Assembly (NCBI GenBank): GCA_945905835.1
Contig: CAMDQJ010000018.1
Location: forward strand, 1 to 42,988
Direction: 5' to 3'
Length of the DNA stretch: 42,988 nucleotides
From: Asaia bogorensis
Lineage (GTDB): Bacteria; Pseudomonadota; Alphaproteobacteria; Reyranellales; Reyranellaceae
Part shown: piece by piece, positions 17,635 through 27,708 of the stretch
Layout: each line of letters begins with the position of its first letter
Position numbering within the stretch: the stretch's first letter is position 1
The notes under the pieces: model-generated
Databases searched by the model: none
What the model was told of the DNA's origin: nothing
Seen by the model: the letters and a program-made list of their open reading frames with translations, nothing else
Made by a program: the position numbers and the translations under genes

Positions 17635-18810
17635 TTACTCTGCCGCGGCCTTCTTGGCCTTGGCGTTGGCATACTTGTCGATCTCGGTGGCGACGGCGGC
17701 CTGCGACTGCACCGAAAAGACGTCGCGATTGGCGACCGCGGTGTCGTAGCTCAGGTTGCGCAGATCGTTCGACCGGCGCTGGAAGCGCGGGTGAACGAAG
17801 CGTGCCATCAATTCGTAGGAACGCTGCGTCGCCGGCCAGTCGGCCCAGTTATGCGCCAGCAGCAGCACCGCGCCGAAGCCACCGTTGGAACCCTTCCACA
17901 ACCGCTCGAAGTGGCGGATGCAGTCGTCGGGCGTGCCGATGCAGGCAATGCCTTCCTTGGTCAGGAACTCGGCGGCGTCGGTGATGCCGGGCGGCAGGAT
18001 CGGAAAGGTGGCAACGTCGGTGAAATACTTGGCGAAGCGATCGATGCCGAATTTCACCTCGGCGAAGGCCTGTTCGCGTGTCGGCGCGATATGCGCGAAG
18101 GTGACGATGCGCCACTTCGAGCGGTCCGCCACCTTGCCGTTCTGCCGCGCATTCTCCTCGTAGATGCCCCAGTTGGCGGCGTGGGCCGCGAGCGCATCGT
18201 CCGAGGTGCCGCCGATCGACAGCATGCCGATGCCGTGGCGGCCCGAGGCGATCGCGCCGACCGGCGAGCGGGCACAGGCCACAGCCATCTCCATGCCGGG
18301 CTGGGTGTAGGGCGGCAGCTGGATCTGCGCGGCGCTGAGGTCGAACCAGTCGGTCTTCTTGGTCACCGACCTGCCGGCCATCAGGTCGACGATGACGTCG
18401 AGCGATTCGTTCATGCGGTTGCGCTGGTCGGCGGCCTTGATGCCGATCTTGGCCGCATCGTGCACCAGCGCGCCGGGGCCGACGCCGAACATGGCGCGGC
18501 CGCGCGTCATGTGGTCGAGCTGGGTCATGCGCGAGGCCAGCATGAAGGGGTTGTGATAGGGCAGCGACACCACGCCGGTGCCGAGGCGAATGTGCCTGGT
18601 GCGCTCGGCGGCGGCGGCAATGAACATTTCGGGCGAGGCGATGATCTCGAAGCCGCCGGAATGGTGCTCACCGATCCACGCCTCGTGATAGTTCAGCCGG
18701 TCGAGATGCTGGACCAGTTCCATGTCGCGTTCGATGGCGAGCGTCGGATTCTCGTCGAGCGCATGGAACGGCGCGAGAAAGATACCGGTACGCAGGTAAC
18801 GATCGGTCAT
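17635..18810 (-). CDS. LLM-class flavin-dependent oxidoreductase
   Basis: A 391-residue luciferase-like monooxygenase. The opening DRYLRTGIFLAPFHALDENP and EAWIGEHHSGGFEIIASPEM, then AAAAERTRHIRLGTGVVSLP, RMTQLDHMTRGRAMFGVGPG, form the bacterial-luciferase TIM barrel with its flavin-binding surface. The family uses reduced FMN from a separate reductase to oxygenate small organic substrates; it resembles limonene- or alkanal-monooxygenase annotations, but the substrate cannot be told. GGGAG precedes ATG 18810. Its C-terminal 70 residues (RFVHPRFQRRSNDLRNLSYD onward) extend past the barrel. First gene of the run LLM-qor-TMEM43-coaE-dnaQ. Confidence 0.88.
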   Translation of the reverse strand: MTDRYLRTGIFLAPFHALDENPTLAIERDMELVQHLDRLNYHEAWIGEHHSGGFEIIASPEMFIAAAAERTRHIRLGTGVVSLPYHNPFMLASRMTQLDHMTRGRAMFGVGPGALVHDAAKIGIKAADQRNRMNESLDVIVDLMAGRSVTKKTDWFDLSAAQIQLPPYTQPGMEMAVACARSPVGAIASGRHGIGMLSIGGTSDDALAAHAANWGIYEENARQNGKVADRSKWRIVTFAHIAPTREQAFAEVKFGIDRFAKYFTDVATFPILPPGITDAAEFLTKEGIACIGTPDDCIRHFERLWKGSNGGFGAVLLLAHNWADWPATQRSYELMARFVHPRFQRRSNDLRNLSYDTAVANRDVFSVQSQAAVATEIDKYANAKAKKAAAE

Positions 18811-18896
18811 GAGAGCTCCCGAGATGCGGGCCGGAGTATAAGGCCGGCTTGAACCGGCGCCAGTGGTGCCCGGCGCCAGTGATGCTAAGAAAGGCC

Positions 18897-20039
18897 ATGC
18901 GCCGCCGCTCGCTTCTCGCCACTTCCGCCGCCACCCTGATCGCCGCGCCCGCCGTAACGCGCGCCCAGACGGTGCTGCGCAGCACCAAAGCCACATACCG
19001 GCTGGTGACATTGGCGGGCGGGCTGGTGCAGCCCTGGGGCATGGCCTTCCTGCCAGGTAACGAAGGGGACAGCCGGCTGCTGATCACCGAACGCCCGGGC
19101 CGATTGCGCGTCTATGCCAACGGCCGGCTGGACCCGACGCCGCTCGGCGGCGTGCCCAAGGTCGTGGCCAGCGGCCAAGGCGGCCTTCTGGACATCTGCC
19201 TGCATCCGGATTTCGCCCGCAACCGGGCGCTCTATCTCTCCTACGCCGGCCCCGGCCCTAGCTCCGGTTCTGGCGGTTCGGCCACGACCGTGGCGCGCGC
19301 CGAACTGGCCGACGGCGGCTTGCGGAATGTGACGCCGATCTTCGAGGGATCGCGCACCTCGGGCGGGCTGCATTTCGGATCGCGCATCGCCTTCGACCGC
19401 GCCGGCCTGATGTATGTGACCGCGGGCGAGCGCTATCAGATGAAGCGCGCCCAGGACCTGAAGGATCTCGGCGGCAAGGTCGTGCGCCTCAAGGACGACG
19501 GCACGGTGCCAGCCGACAATCCCTTCGTTGGTCGAACCGATGCGCGGCCGGAAATCTTCACCTGGGGCCATCGCAATCCGCAGGGCCTCGCGATGCATCC
19601 CGAGACCGGCCGCCTGTGGGTGGCCGAGCATGGACCACGCGGCGGCGATGAATTGAACCTCCTGAAGGCCGGCGCGAACTACGGCTGGTCGCTCGCCACC
19701 CATGGCATCGATTACAACGGCTCGATCATCAGCGAGCATAAAAACCTGCCCGGCATGGAAGACCCGGTGCGCTTCTGGGTGCCGTCGATCTCGCCCTGCG
19801 GACTCTGCTTCTACACCGGCGACAAATTCCCCGGCTGGAAGGGCTCGGTGTTCACCGGCGCGCTGTCGAATTTTGCGCTGTTCCGCATCGAACTCGACGG
19901 CGAACGCTGGCGCGGCGAGGAGCGGCTGATCGCGGGCCTGCTGCCCTATATTCGCGACGTGCGTCAGGGCCCGGACGGGCTTATCTATCTGATCACGCAC
20001 ACCGACGAGGGCGGGCTCTACCGTCTCGAACCCGCTTGA
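18897..20039 (+). CDS. PQQ-dependent sugar dehydrogenase (glucose/sorbosone type)
   Basis: A 380-residue exported six-bladed propeller. The N-terminus MRRRSLLATSAATLIAAPAV starts with twin arginines, a Tat-like or Sec signal, with cleavage near AQT. The body has GLVQPWGMAFLPG, LLITERPGRLRVYANGRLDP, QGGLLDICLHPDFARNRALY, HFGSRIAFDRAGLMYVTAGE, RNPQGLAMHPETGRLWVAEH and GGDELNLLKAGANYGWSLAT. These are landmarks of the soluble aldose dehydrogenase (YliI/Asd) family. It would oxidise sugars in the periplasm with PQQ. AAAGG ahead of ATG 18897 decides the start over 18882. The twin-arginine motif lacks a clear Phe-Leu-Lys consensus, so the export route is uncertain. Confidence 0.9.
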   Translation: MRRRSLLATSAATLIAAPAVTRAQTVLRSTKATYRLVTLAGGLVQPWGMAFLPGNEGDSRLLITERPGRLRVYANGRLDPTPLGGVPKVVASGQGGLLDICLHPDFARNRALYLSYAGPGPSSGSGGSATTVARAELADGGLRNVTPIFEGSRTSGGLHFGSRIAFDRAGLMYVTAGERYQMKRAQDLKDLGGKVVRLKDDGTVPADNPFVGRTDARPEIFTWGHRNPQGLAMHPETGRLWVAEHGPRGGDELNLLKAGANYGWSLATHGIDYNGSIISEHKNLPGMEDPVRFWVPSISPCGLCFYTGDKFPGWKGSVFTGALSNFALFRIELDGERWRGEERLIAGLLPYIRDVRQGPDGLIYLITHTDEGGLYRLEPA

Positions 20040-20057
20040 GACCCCTCACCTGAACCG

Positions 20058-20666
20058 ATGCCGCCGCCCCTTATCCTTGCCTCGACCAGCGAATCGCGCT
20101 TTCGCCTTCTCACCGATGCCGGCCTCACCTTCGAGGTCGTGCCGCCGGGCGTCGACGAGGACGAGGTCAAGCGCAGCATGGCGGCCGAACGGTCGCCGCC
20201 GCAGGCCGTGGCCGAAGCGCTGGCCGAGCTCAAGGCCCGCCGCGTTTCGGCACGCCAGGCCGACGCCTTGGTGATCGGCGCCGATTCGACCCTCGCCTGC
20301 AATGGCCGCCTGTTCGACAAGCCGCCGACCTTGGCGGCGGCACGCACGCAGCTGCTGGCGCTGCGCGGCCAGACGCATGAGCTCTTCTCCTCGGTCGTCG
20401 TCGCCCGCAACGGCCAGCGTATCTGGCATTGGGGCGAGCGGGCACGGCTCACCATGCGGCCGTTCAACGAGAGTTTTCTCGACGCCTATCTCGCGCGCTC
20501 CGGCGACAGCGTGACCACGTCGGTCGGCGCCTATCGCCTGGAAAGCTTCGGTGCGCACCTCTTCACCCGGGTCGACGGCGATTACTTCACTATTCTCGGA
20601 CTGCCGTTGCTGCCGCTGCTGTCGTTCCTGTCCAATCACGGCATCGGGCTGGAGAACAAGCCGTGA
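20058..20666 (+). CDS. maf: Maf/YceF-like nucleoside triphosphate pyrophosphatase
   Basis: A 202-residue Maf-fold enzyme that hydrolyses non-canonical or methylated nucleoside triphosphates. Visible motifs are LILASTSESRFRLL, VIGADSTLACNGRLFDKP with the catalytic Asp, LLALRGQTHELFSSVVV, and the C-terminal GAYRLESFGAHLFTRVDGD with YFTILGLPLLPLL. Which of dTTP/UTP or 7-methyl-GTP it prefers cannot be settled by eye. Its TGA overlaps the aroE GTG (GTGA), giving strict coupling, as in the maf-aroE pair of many alphaproteobacteria. Confidence 0.92.
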   Translation: MPPPLILASTSESRFRLLTDAGLTFEVVPPGVDEDEVKRSMAAERSPPQAVAEALAELKARRVSARQADALVIGADSTLACNGRLFDKPPTLAAARTQLLALRGQTHELFSSVVVARNGQRIWHWGERARLTMRPFNESFLDAYLARSGDSVTTSVGAYRLESFGAHLFTRVDGDYFTILGLPLLPLLSFLSNHGIGLENKP

Positions 20667-21553
20667 CGGCATACGACACCCTGCTGGCCGAGGCGCGCGG
20701 CCGTCCCTTCGCCGCCATCGTCGGCTGGCCGGTCGAACATTCGCGTTCTCCGGCGCTGCACGGCTTCTGGCTGAAGCAGCACGGCATCGACGGCCACTAT
20801 GGCCGCCTGCCGGTCGAGCCCAAGCGCGCCGCGCTCGAGGAACTGGTAGCGTTCCTGCGCAAGACGCCCAACGCGCGGGGCTGCAATCTCACCCTGCCGC
20901 ACAAGATCGACATCATGCCGCTCCTTGACCGCATCGATCCCGCCGCCGCGCGCATCGGTGCGGTCAACACCGTGATCAAGCAGGCCGACGGCTCGCTCGA
21001 AGGCCGCAACAGCGACGGTTTCGGCTTCCTTGCCCATCTCAAGGCGAGCGCGCCTGAGTGGCGGGCCGAAGCGGGCCCGGCCGTCGTGCTGGGCGCCGGC
21101 GGCGCTGCCCGTGCGGTCGCGGCAACCCTGATGGATGCCGGCGTGCCCGAGCTGCGTCTCATTAACCGCACGCAGGACAGCGCCATCAAGCTGGGCATCG
21201 CCTTCACGCCGAAGGACGGCCGGCGCATCGCCATCGAGCGCTGGGACGACCGCTCGGAGTCGCTCGACGGCGCAACGCTGCTGGTCAACACCGCGGCGCT
21301 GGGCATGACCGGCAAGCCGCCACTCGAGATCGATCTTGCGAAGCTGCCCAAGGGCGCGGTGGTGAACGACATCGTCTACATCCCGCTCGAAACCAGGCTG
21401 CTCACCGCGGCGCGGGCGCGCGGCCATCGCTGCGTCGATGGTTTGGGCATGTTGCTGCACCAGGGCCGCATGGGCTTCAAGGCGTGGTTCGGCGCCGACG
21501 TTCAGGTGAGTGCCGAGCAGCGCCGCGCTGTGGCGGCGGATCTGGGGGCGTAG
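20663..21553 (+). CDS. aroE: Shikimate dehydrogenase
   Basis: A 296-residue NADPH-dependent enzyme converting 3-dehydroshikimate to shikimate. Substrate-binding Ser residues are in HSRSPALHGFWL, the catalytic Lys in NLTLPHKIDI and the catalytic Asp in NSDGFGF. The nucleotide motif is VVLGAGGAARAVAATLMDAG, with NRT after it. The C-terminal DGLGMLLHQGRMGFKAWFG is diagnostic. The GTG start at 20663 overlaps the maf stop. coaE, normally next, is instead about 5 kb away on the other strand. Confidence 0.95.
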   Translation: MTAYDTLLAEARGRPFAAIVGWPVEHSRSPALHGFWLKQHGIDGHYGRLPVEPKRAALEELVAFLRKTPNARGCNLTLPHKIDIMPLLDRIDPAAARIGAVNTVIKQADGSLEGRNSDGFGFLAHLKASAPEWRAEAGPAVVLGAGGAARAVAATLMDAGVPELRLINRTQDSAIKLGIAFTPKDGRRIAIERWDDRSESLDGATLLVNTAALGMTGKPPLEIDLAKLPKGAVVNDIVYIPLETRLLTAARARGHRCVDGLGMLLHQGRMGFKAWFGADVQVSAEQRRAVAADLGA

Positions 21554-21563
21554 ACACCGTCGA

Positions 21564-21985
21564 ATGGAAAGCGATCCCCCCGAAGGCTTCAAGCCGCTAT
21601 TCCGCACCAGCCCGTTCCTCGACCATAACGGCCCGTCCTTCTACCGCGAGAATAGCGATGGCACTTTCATCGTCGGCTTGCGCATTCGGCCAGGCACGCC
21701 AATGCCCGCGGCTTCGCCCATGGCGGGTTGCTGACGACGCTGGCCGACATCTCGCTGGGCTATCGCACGACGTGCAGCCAGACGCCGTCGCCGATGCTGA
21801 CGACGGCCAGCGTGAAAGCGGATTTCGCCGGCTCGGCGAAGATCGGCGACTGGGTCGAGGCCCATGTCGATGTCCACAAGGTGGGCGGCCGCCTTGCCTT
21901 CGCCAATTGCTACCTGATGGTGGGCGAGGAGAGGATCGTGCACGCCTCGGCCGTATTCGCCCGAACGGGCGACCGGCCGTCATAG
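21564..21985 (+). pseudogene. PaaI-type hotdog thioesterase with a single frameshift
   Basis: Codons from ATG 21564 give MESDPPEGFKPLFRTSPFLD, then ENSDGTFIVGLRIRP. The expected next text, HANARGFAHGGLLTTLADIS, is in another frame from about 21695. One base is missing near 21692-21694. The new frame continues through LGYRTTCSQTPSPMLTTASV and the usual strands to TAG at 21985. HANARGFAHGG holds the PaaI-like active-site region, so the original frame alone would make an inactive peptide ending at 21734. The family hydrolyses acyl- or aryl-CoA esters. It is 10 bp downstream of aroE. A sequencing slip would also explain it. Confidence 0.8.
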
Positions 21986-22016
21986 TTCTTGTCTTTTCTG
22001 AACCGCGCGGGCTCTC

Positions 22017-22034
22017 GCGCTTGATTACAAGCGC
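22017..22034. terminator. Hairpin between convergent thioesterase and rho genes
   Basis: A perfect 7-bp stem GCGCTTG/CAAGCGC with loop ATTA lies in the 78-bp spacer between convergent genes. There is no strong T-run on either strand, so an intrinsic terminator is only plausible. Confidence 0.4.
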
Positions 22035-22045
22035 TGTCGCCCACC

Positions 22046-22063
22046 CGCGCCGGTGACGGCGCG
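22046..22063. terminator. GC-rich hairpin directly after the rho stop codon
   Basis: A perfect 7-bp stem CGCGCCG/CGGCGCG with loop GTGA abuts the rho TAA at 22064-22066. It may end rho transcription or protect the mRNA 3' end. No T-run follows on the minus strand. Confidence 0.45.
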
Positions 22064-23443
<1,380 letters not shown>

Positions 23444-23580
23444 GGCTCTTCAGTCGTTTTGGAAAATGGCGCACGCGCTGGAACGACCGGAACGGCCGAA
23501 ACCTTTGGAGAACTGCGCTGTCACGTACTTGGGTGGGCCCCGTCGATCACCGCCGGGCGGCGGCGCCAGGGACCCGAGGA

Positions 23581-23627
23581 GGCGCCTATTTACAGGCGCC
23601 GTTGGGGGCTGTCAAAGGGTGACAGCC
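23581..23627. promoter_or_regulatory. Two adjacent hairpins in the rho upstream/MFS 3' region
   Basis: GGCGCCT-ATTTAC-AGGCGCC (23581-23600) and GGCTGTCA-AAGGG-TGACAGCC (23607-23627) are perfect inverted repeats of 7 and 8 bp. The second overlaps the MFS stop codon at 23612-23614. Together they may form a terminator for the MFS gene and are about 140-180 bp upstream of the rho start, so a role in the rho leader is also possible. rho leaders are often autoregulated, but I see no specific proof here. Confidence 0.45.
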
Positions 23628-24754
23628 GCCTGTTCTCTTATCTGGCATACGCACTGAAGCGGCGAAGCCGCCAGCAAGAGGCCCGCGACGGCCGGCGCCC
23701 CGGCGGCGGCGAGCGCGCGCGGCACGGCGGCGATGCTGGCGGCGGCGTTGCGTTTTTCCGGCGGCACCAGCAGCACGATCAGGCTGGCGCGCGGCGCCAC
23801 ATCCATCGACGACAGCGCGCTCCTGATGAAGAACAGCGCCATGGCGATTTCGAGGTTCGGCGCGAAGGGCGCCAGCAACAGCACGATGTTGGCCGGCAGA
23901 TGGGTGAACGCCATGGTGTTGATGATGCCGAGCTTGCGCGCCACGGCAGGTGCGGCGAGCTGGGAGAACGCCGCCAGCAGGTTCATCACAAACAGCATCC
24001 GGCTCGCCTCGGCGACCGACAAGCCGAAGCGATCGAACAACCAGATCGCGATCAGCGACTGCAGCAAAAAGCCACCGCCGAAGGCATCGAGGCAGAACAG
24101 CGACGTCAGCACCAGAATCGGTCCGCGGGTTTCCTTAGACAGTGCAGGCTGGCCGTGCGCCGGTGCGCCAAGTGGCCCACGCAACGGCGCCAGCAGGTAA
24201 ATCGCGGTGAGCAAAAGCCCGACGACGACATAGATCAGGAAGGTGAACTTGAGCGCGATACCGAAATCTCCCGGCACGGGTGCCGCTAGGGTGCCGAAGG
24301 CGCCGGCGAGCGTGCCGAACAGCGAGTACCAGGCGAAGACCGCCGTGCGTTTCTCGGGTTTCACCAGATCGGCCAGCCGCGCCTGTTCCATCGGCAGGAA
24401 CAGGCTCACGTCGCCGATCGAGGGGTTTAGCGTGCCGACGACGGCGATCACCACGATCAGCCAGAATGATTCGGCGGCGCTGAAGCTCAGCCCCGTGGCG
24501 ATCATGAGGGCGCAGCCGGCGAGCGCCACGAGGCGCTGCGGCAGGCGGCCGGCGAACAGGCCGACGCCAAGCGTGAGGGCGGCGGAGCCGAGCAGCGTAC
24601 CGGTGGCCACGATGCCGACCTCGACGGCGCCGTAGCCCAGGCTGAAGAGGTAGGCGGGCAGAAGGACGCTGATCAGGCCGTCGGCGAAGGCGCGCAACGC
24701 CCGCGCCAGCAGGAAGAGACCGACCGCCGTGCCGCCATCGGTCCGCTCGGTCAG
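23612..24754 (-). CDS. Major facilitator superfamily transporter (start codon uncertain)
   Basis: About 380 residues with some 11-12 hydrophobic spans, starting with GLFLLARALRAFADGLISVL and VEVGIVATGTLLGSAALTLG, with a central loop EKRTAVFAWYSLFGTLAGAF and a C-terminal repeat AFTHLPANIVLLLAPFAPNL. It is an inner-membrane transporter; the substrate is unknown. No ATG, GTG or TTG lies between the start of the frame's MFS homology and the upstream gene. A CTG at 24754 overlaps the TGA of the rrf2 gene (CTGA), so coupled initiation at a rare CTG is my guess. Its last codons lie in the hairpin at 23607-23627. It is the last gene of the ubiE-to-MFS run. Confidence 0.8.
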   Translation of the reverse strand: MTERTDGGTAVGLFLLARALRAFADGLISVLLPAYLFSLGYGAVEVGIVATGTLLGSAALTLGVGLFAGRLPQRLVALAGCALMIATGLSFSAAESFWLIVVIAVVGTLNPSIGDVSLFLPMEQARLADLVKPEKRTAVFAWYSLFGTLAGAFGTLAAPVPGDFGIALKFTFLIYVVVGLLLTAIYLLAPLRGPLGAPAHGQPALSKETRGPILVLTSLFCLDAFGGGFLLQSLIAIWLFDRFGLSVAEASRMLFVMNLLAAFSQLAAPAVARKLGIINTMAFTHLPANIVLLLAPFAPNLEIAMALFFIRSALSSMDVAPRASLIVLLVPPEKRNAAASIAAVPRALAAAGAPAVAGLLLAASPLQCVCQIREQAAVTL

Positions 24755-25209
24755 GCGTTGAGCTCGCTCTGTCGTACCTTGACCGGCGCGTTCAAGCCCT
24801 TCGAGCGCGCCCGCTCGCAGAGATCCTCGATCGTGATGGTGTCGAGCCGCGACATCATCTCGTCGCGCAAATTCTCCCACATCGGCCACACCACCTCGTG
24901 GGCGAGCGGCGAGCCGACCGAGGGATCGTTGGGTTCGGTCTCTACTTCGAGGTTGCGCACGACACGCACGACCTCGCCGAGGGTTATGCGTCGTCGCTCG
25001 CGGCCGAGGCGGTAGCCGCCGCGCGGGCCGCGCTTGCCGGCAAGGATGCCGGCGCGCACCAGATGTTGCAGAACCTGCTCGAGATAGCGCTTGGGGATAC
25101 GCTGGCGCTCGGTGATGTCGCCGCTGCGCACCGGATTGTCGCCAACATGAAAGGCGACATCGAGCACCGCCTCTATGGCGAACATGGTCTTCTTGCTCAG
25201 CCGAGGCAT
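24751..25209 (-). CDS. Rrf2-family transcriptional regulator without an Fe-S cysteine set
   Basis: A 152-residue winged-helix DNA-binding protein. The opening MPRLSKKTMFAIEAVLDVAF, then RQRIPKRYLEQVLQHLVRAG, and the wing GKRGPRGGYRLGRERRRITL are the Rrf2 domain. IscR and NsrR carry three conserved cysteines for an Fe-S cluster, but here only one Cys (DLCERARSKG) is seen, so it is unlikely to be a cluster sensor. It resembles cysteine-free Rrf2 members of the CymR type. GGAGA precedes ATG 25209. It is 12 bp after dut and overlaps the MFS gene, which it may regulate. Confidence 0.88.
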   Translation of the reverse strand: MPRLSKKTMFAIEAVLDVAFHVGDNPVRSGDITERQRIPKRYLEQVLQHLVRAGILAGKRGPRGGYRLGRERRRITLGEVVRVVRNLEVETEPNDPSVGSPLAHEVVWPMWENLRDEMMSRLDTITIEDLCERARSKGLNAPVKVRQSELNA

Positions 25210-25221
25210 CCGACCGTCTCC

Positions 25222-25704
25222 CTACGGCGATTGCACGGGACCTGTCGCCACGCCGGTGGAGCCGAAGCCACCCGCACCGCGCGCCGTATCGTCCAGCTTG
25301 GCGACCTCCTGCCAGACCGCCCGGGCATGTCGCGCCACCACGAGCTGTGCAATTCGCATGCCGCGCGTGATGGTGAAGGGCTGCTTGCTGAGGTTGACCA
25401 GGATGACGCCGATTTCGCCGCGGTAATCCGCATCGATGGTGCCGGGCGCATTGGCCACGGTAACGCCGTTCTTGGCCGCCAGACCAGAGCGCGGCCGCAC
25501 CTGGGCCTCGAAGCCCGGCGGCAAGGAAATCGATATGCCGGTCGGCACGATCAGGCGCTCGAGCGAGCCGAGCTGCAGATCGCCGGAAATCGCCGCCACC
25601 AGATCGGCGCCAGCAGCGGCGGCGGTGGCGTAGTCGGGCAAGGGCAGATCATGGCCGTGTGGCAGGCGCACGACCTGGATGGCGACACTTTCCGGACCCT
25701 TCAT
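25222..25704 (-). CDS. dut: dUTP diphosphatase
   Basis: A 160-residue trimeric dUTPase that removes dUTP and supplies dUMP for thymidylate. All five motifs are present: [47 protein letters not shown] and the C-terminal [10 protein letters not shown]. The length is typical. The start ATG 25704 follows the coaBC stop by 7 bp and uses GGAG embedded in that stop region. The coaBC-dut pair is a conserved alphaproteobacterial arrangement. Confidence 0.96.
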   Translation of the reverse strand: MKGPESVAIQVVRLPHGHDLPLPDYATAAAAGADLVAAISGDLQLGSLERLIVPTGISISLPPGFEAQVRPRSGLAAKNGVTVANAPGTIDADYRGEIGVILVNLSKQPFTITRGMRIAQLVVARHARAVWQEVAKLDDTARGAGGFGSTGVATGPVQSP

Positions 25705-25711
25705 GCGCCGG

Positions 25712-26953
25712 CTACTCCGCGGCCTGCGCCGGCCGCGGCTGACCGAGATGGCCGGCGATGCGTTCGGCCAGCCGAACGGCTACCTGTTCCTTGGCCAGCG
25801 TCGGCCAATCCTCGACGCCCTTGGACGTCACGAGATGCACGGTGTTGCGCTCGCCGCCGAAGGTACCGGTGGCCGGCGAGACGTCGTTGGCGAGAATCCA
25901 GTCGCAGCCTTTCGACTTGAGCTTGGCGGTTGCGTTGACCACGACGTTCTCGGTCTCGGCGGCAAAGCCTATGACCAGTGCCGGACGGCGCGGGCCGCTG
26001 CGCGACAGCGTCGCCAGGATGTCGGGGTTGGCCGCCAGTGCCAGAGCCGGCGGAGCAGCGCCGGGCTTTTTCTTGATCTTGGACTTGGCCGGCTCCGCTG
26101 CCTTCCAGTCGGCGACGGCGGCGGCGAAGATCGCCACGTCGAGCGCGCCGGCCGCGAGGCAGGCCGCCAGCATCTGGTCGGCCGAGTCGACATGGACCGT
26201 TCGCACGCCCGGTGGATCGGCAAGACCGACCGGCCCGCTAACCAACGTGACATCAGCGCCGAGCCGCGCCAGCGCCGTGGCGATGGCGTGGCCCTGCTTG
26301 CCCGAGGAATGGTTGGAGATATAGCGCACCGGATCGAGCGCCTCGCGGGTCGGGCCGCTGGTCACCAGCGCCTTCTTGCCGGCCAATGACTTGAGGGAGG
26401 GGGCCTTGCTGCCCGCAAGCAGGCCCTCGATGGCGGCGACGATTTCCTCCGGCTCCGACATGCGGCCGGGACCGTGCTCGTTGCACGCCATGGCGCCGTC
26501 GTTGGGCCCGATGAAATGCACGCCGCGGCGGCGCAGCGTCTCGACGTTCTCGGCAGTCGCGGCGTGCGTCCACATGCGGACGTTCATCGCCGGCGCTGCC
26601 AGCACGGGTTTGTCGGTGGCGAGCAACACGGTGGCGGCGAGATCGTCGGCCAGGCCGCCGGCCATGCGCGCCAGGATGTTCGCCGTGGCGGGCGCCACGA
26701 CCAAGAGATCGGCATCGCGCGAAAGCTGGATGTGGCCCATCTCGCTTTCGTCGGTCAGCGAGAACATGTCGGAGTAGACACGATCCTCGGTGAGGGCCTG
26801 CAGCGACAGCGGGGTGACGAACTTGGCGCCGGCTTCGGTGAGCACGCAGCGCACCGAAGCACCGCGCTCGCGCAGCCGCCGGATCAGTTCCAGCGACTTG
26901 AAGGCGGCAATGCCGCCCGCGACGATCAGGAGGATACGCTTGCCACTCAACAT
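25712..26953 (-). CDS. coaBC: Bifunctional phosphopantothenoylcysteine decarboxylase/synthetase
   Basis: A 413-residue CoA-synthesis enzyme. The N-terminal CoaC flavoprotein part has [48 protein letters not shown] and the active-site Cys block [14 protein letters not shown]. The C-terminal CoaB synthetase has [38 protein letters not shown] and the [10 protein letters not shown] lysine loop. It joins cysteine to 4'-phosphopantothenate and decarboxylates the product. ATG 26953 begins the homology. It is 13 bp after the TSUP permease gene. The other CoA gene in the window, coaE, is about 10 kb away. Confidence 0.95.
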   Translation of the reverse strand: MLSGKRILLIVAGGIAAFKSLELIRRLRERGASVRCVLTEAGAKFVTPLSLQALTEDRVYSDMFSLTDESEMGHIQLSRDADLLVVAPATANILARMAGGLADDLAATVLLATDKPVLAAPAMNVRMWTHAATAENVETLRRRGVHFIGPNDGAMACNEHGPGRMSEPEEIVAAIEGLLAGSKAPSLKSLAGKKALVTSGPTREALDPVRYISNHSSGKQGHAIATALARLGADVTLVSGPVGLADPPGVRTVHVDSADQMLAACLAAGALDVAIFAAAVADWKAAEPAKSKIKKKPGAAPPALALAANPDILATLSRSGPRRPALVIGFAAETENVVVNATAKLKSKGCDWILANDVSPATGTFGGERNTVHLVTSKGVEDWPTLAKEQVAVRLAERIAGHLGQPRPAQAAE

Positions 26954-26966
26954 GGCGGGCAGAATA

Positions 26967-27707
26967 TCACAACAATCTGCTGGTGAAAGTGTAGAGGCCC
27001 ATGGCCAGCAGCGCGCCGAACACGGCCAGCCGGAACTGCTCGATCGACAGCCTGAAGCGGATGCGCTGGCCCAGCCACATGCCGGCCAGCGACGGTGCCA
27101 CCGCCGCCAGCGACACCAGGCTGCGCTGGCCGTCGAGCAGGCCGAAGTTGAACAGCGAGGCGGTAAGGACCAGCGAGGTGGCGCAGAGCACGATTCCCAG
27201 GCTTTGCACGACCTCGGAGGGCTTGATATCGAGAGCCTGCAGGTAGGGCACCAGCGGGATGATGGGCACGCCCACCAGGCCTGCGACAAAGCCCGAAACA
27301 GCGCCGATGACCGGCGCCAGCGGCTTTTCCATGTCGGGCGTGACGCGCGGCCGGATGCGCAGCAGCCCCATGCCGCCATAGACGATCAGCACGCCGCCCA
27401 GCACCAGGAACGCCCAGTTCGGCCCTTTCTGGCCGACCTGCCACATGGTGACGTAGAGCACGATCATCAGCGGCACGATCAGCCGCCAATGCCGCTTCAC
27501 GATCGCCTTGAAATGCCCGCCGACCGCCGCCTGCCAGATGTTGCTGACGATGGTCGGGAAGGCGATCAGCGCGATCGCCTCGGGCAGCGGCAGCACGAGG
27601 CTGGTAAGCGCGATCACGATGGTCGGCAGGCCGAGCCCGACCAGCCCCTTGATCGTCCCGGCAAGAAGGAAGACGGCGAGGCCGAAGGCAATCTCGCCAC
27701 CGGTCAC
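26967..27707 (-). CDS. TauE/SafE (TSUP) family sulfite/anion exporter-like permease
   Basis: A 246-residue membrane protein of the TSUP family, with about eight spans. The signature repeats are FGLAVFLLAGTIKGLVGLGL, PTIVSNIWQAAVGG and the second half IGAVSGFVAGLVGVPIIPLV. Members move sulfoacetate, sulfite or other organosulfur anions, but the substrate here is not clear. I start it at GTG 27707, which lies two bases after the ubiB TAG (27709-27711). It interrupts the usual direct ubiB-coaBC junction. Confidence 0.88.
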   Translation of the reverse strand: MTGGEIAFGLAVFLLAGTIKGLVGLGLPTIVIALTSLVLPLPEAIALIAFPTIVSNIWQAAVGGHFKAIVKRHWRLIVPLMIVLYVTMWQVGQKGPNWAFLVLGGVLIVYGGMGLLRIRPRVTPDMEKPLAPVIGAVSGFVAGLVGVPIIPLVPYLQALDIKPSEVVQSLGIVLCATSLVLTASLFNFGLLDGQRSLVSLAAVAPSLAGMWLGQRIRFRLSIEQFRLAVFGALLAMGLYTFTSRLL

Positions 27708-27708
27708 T

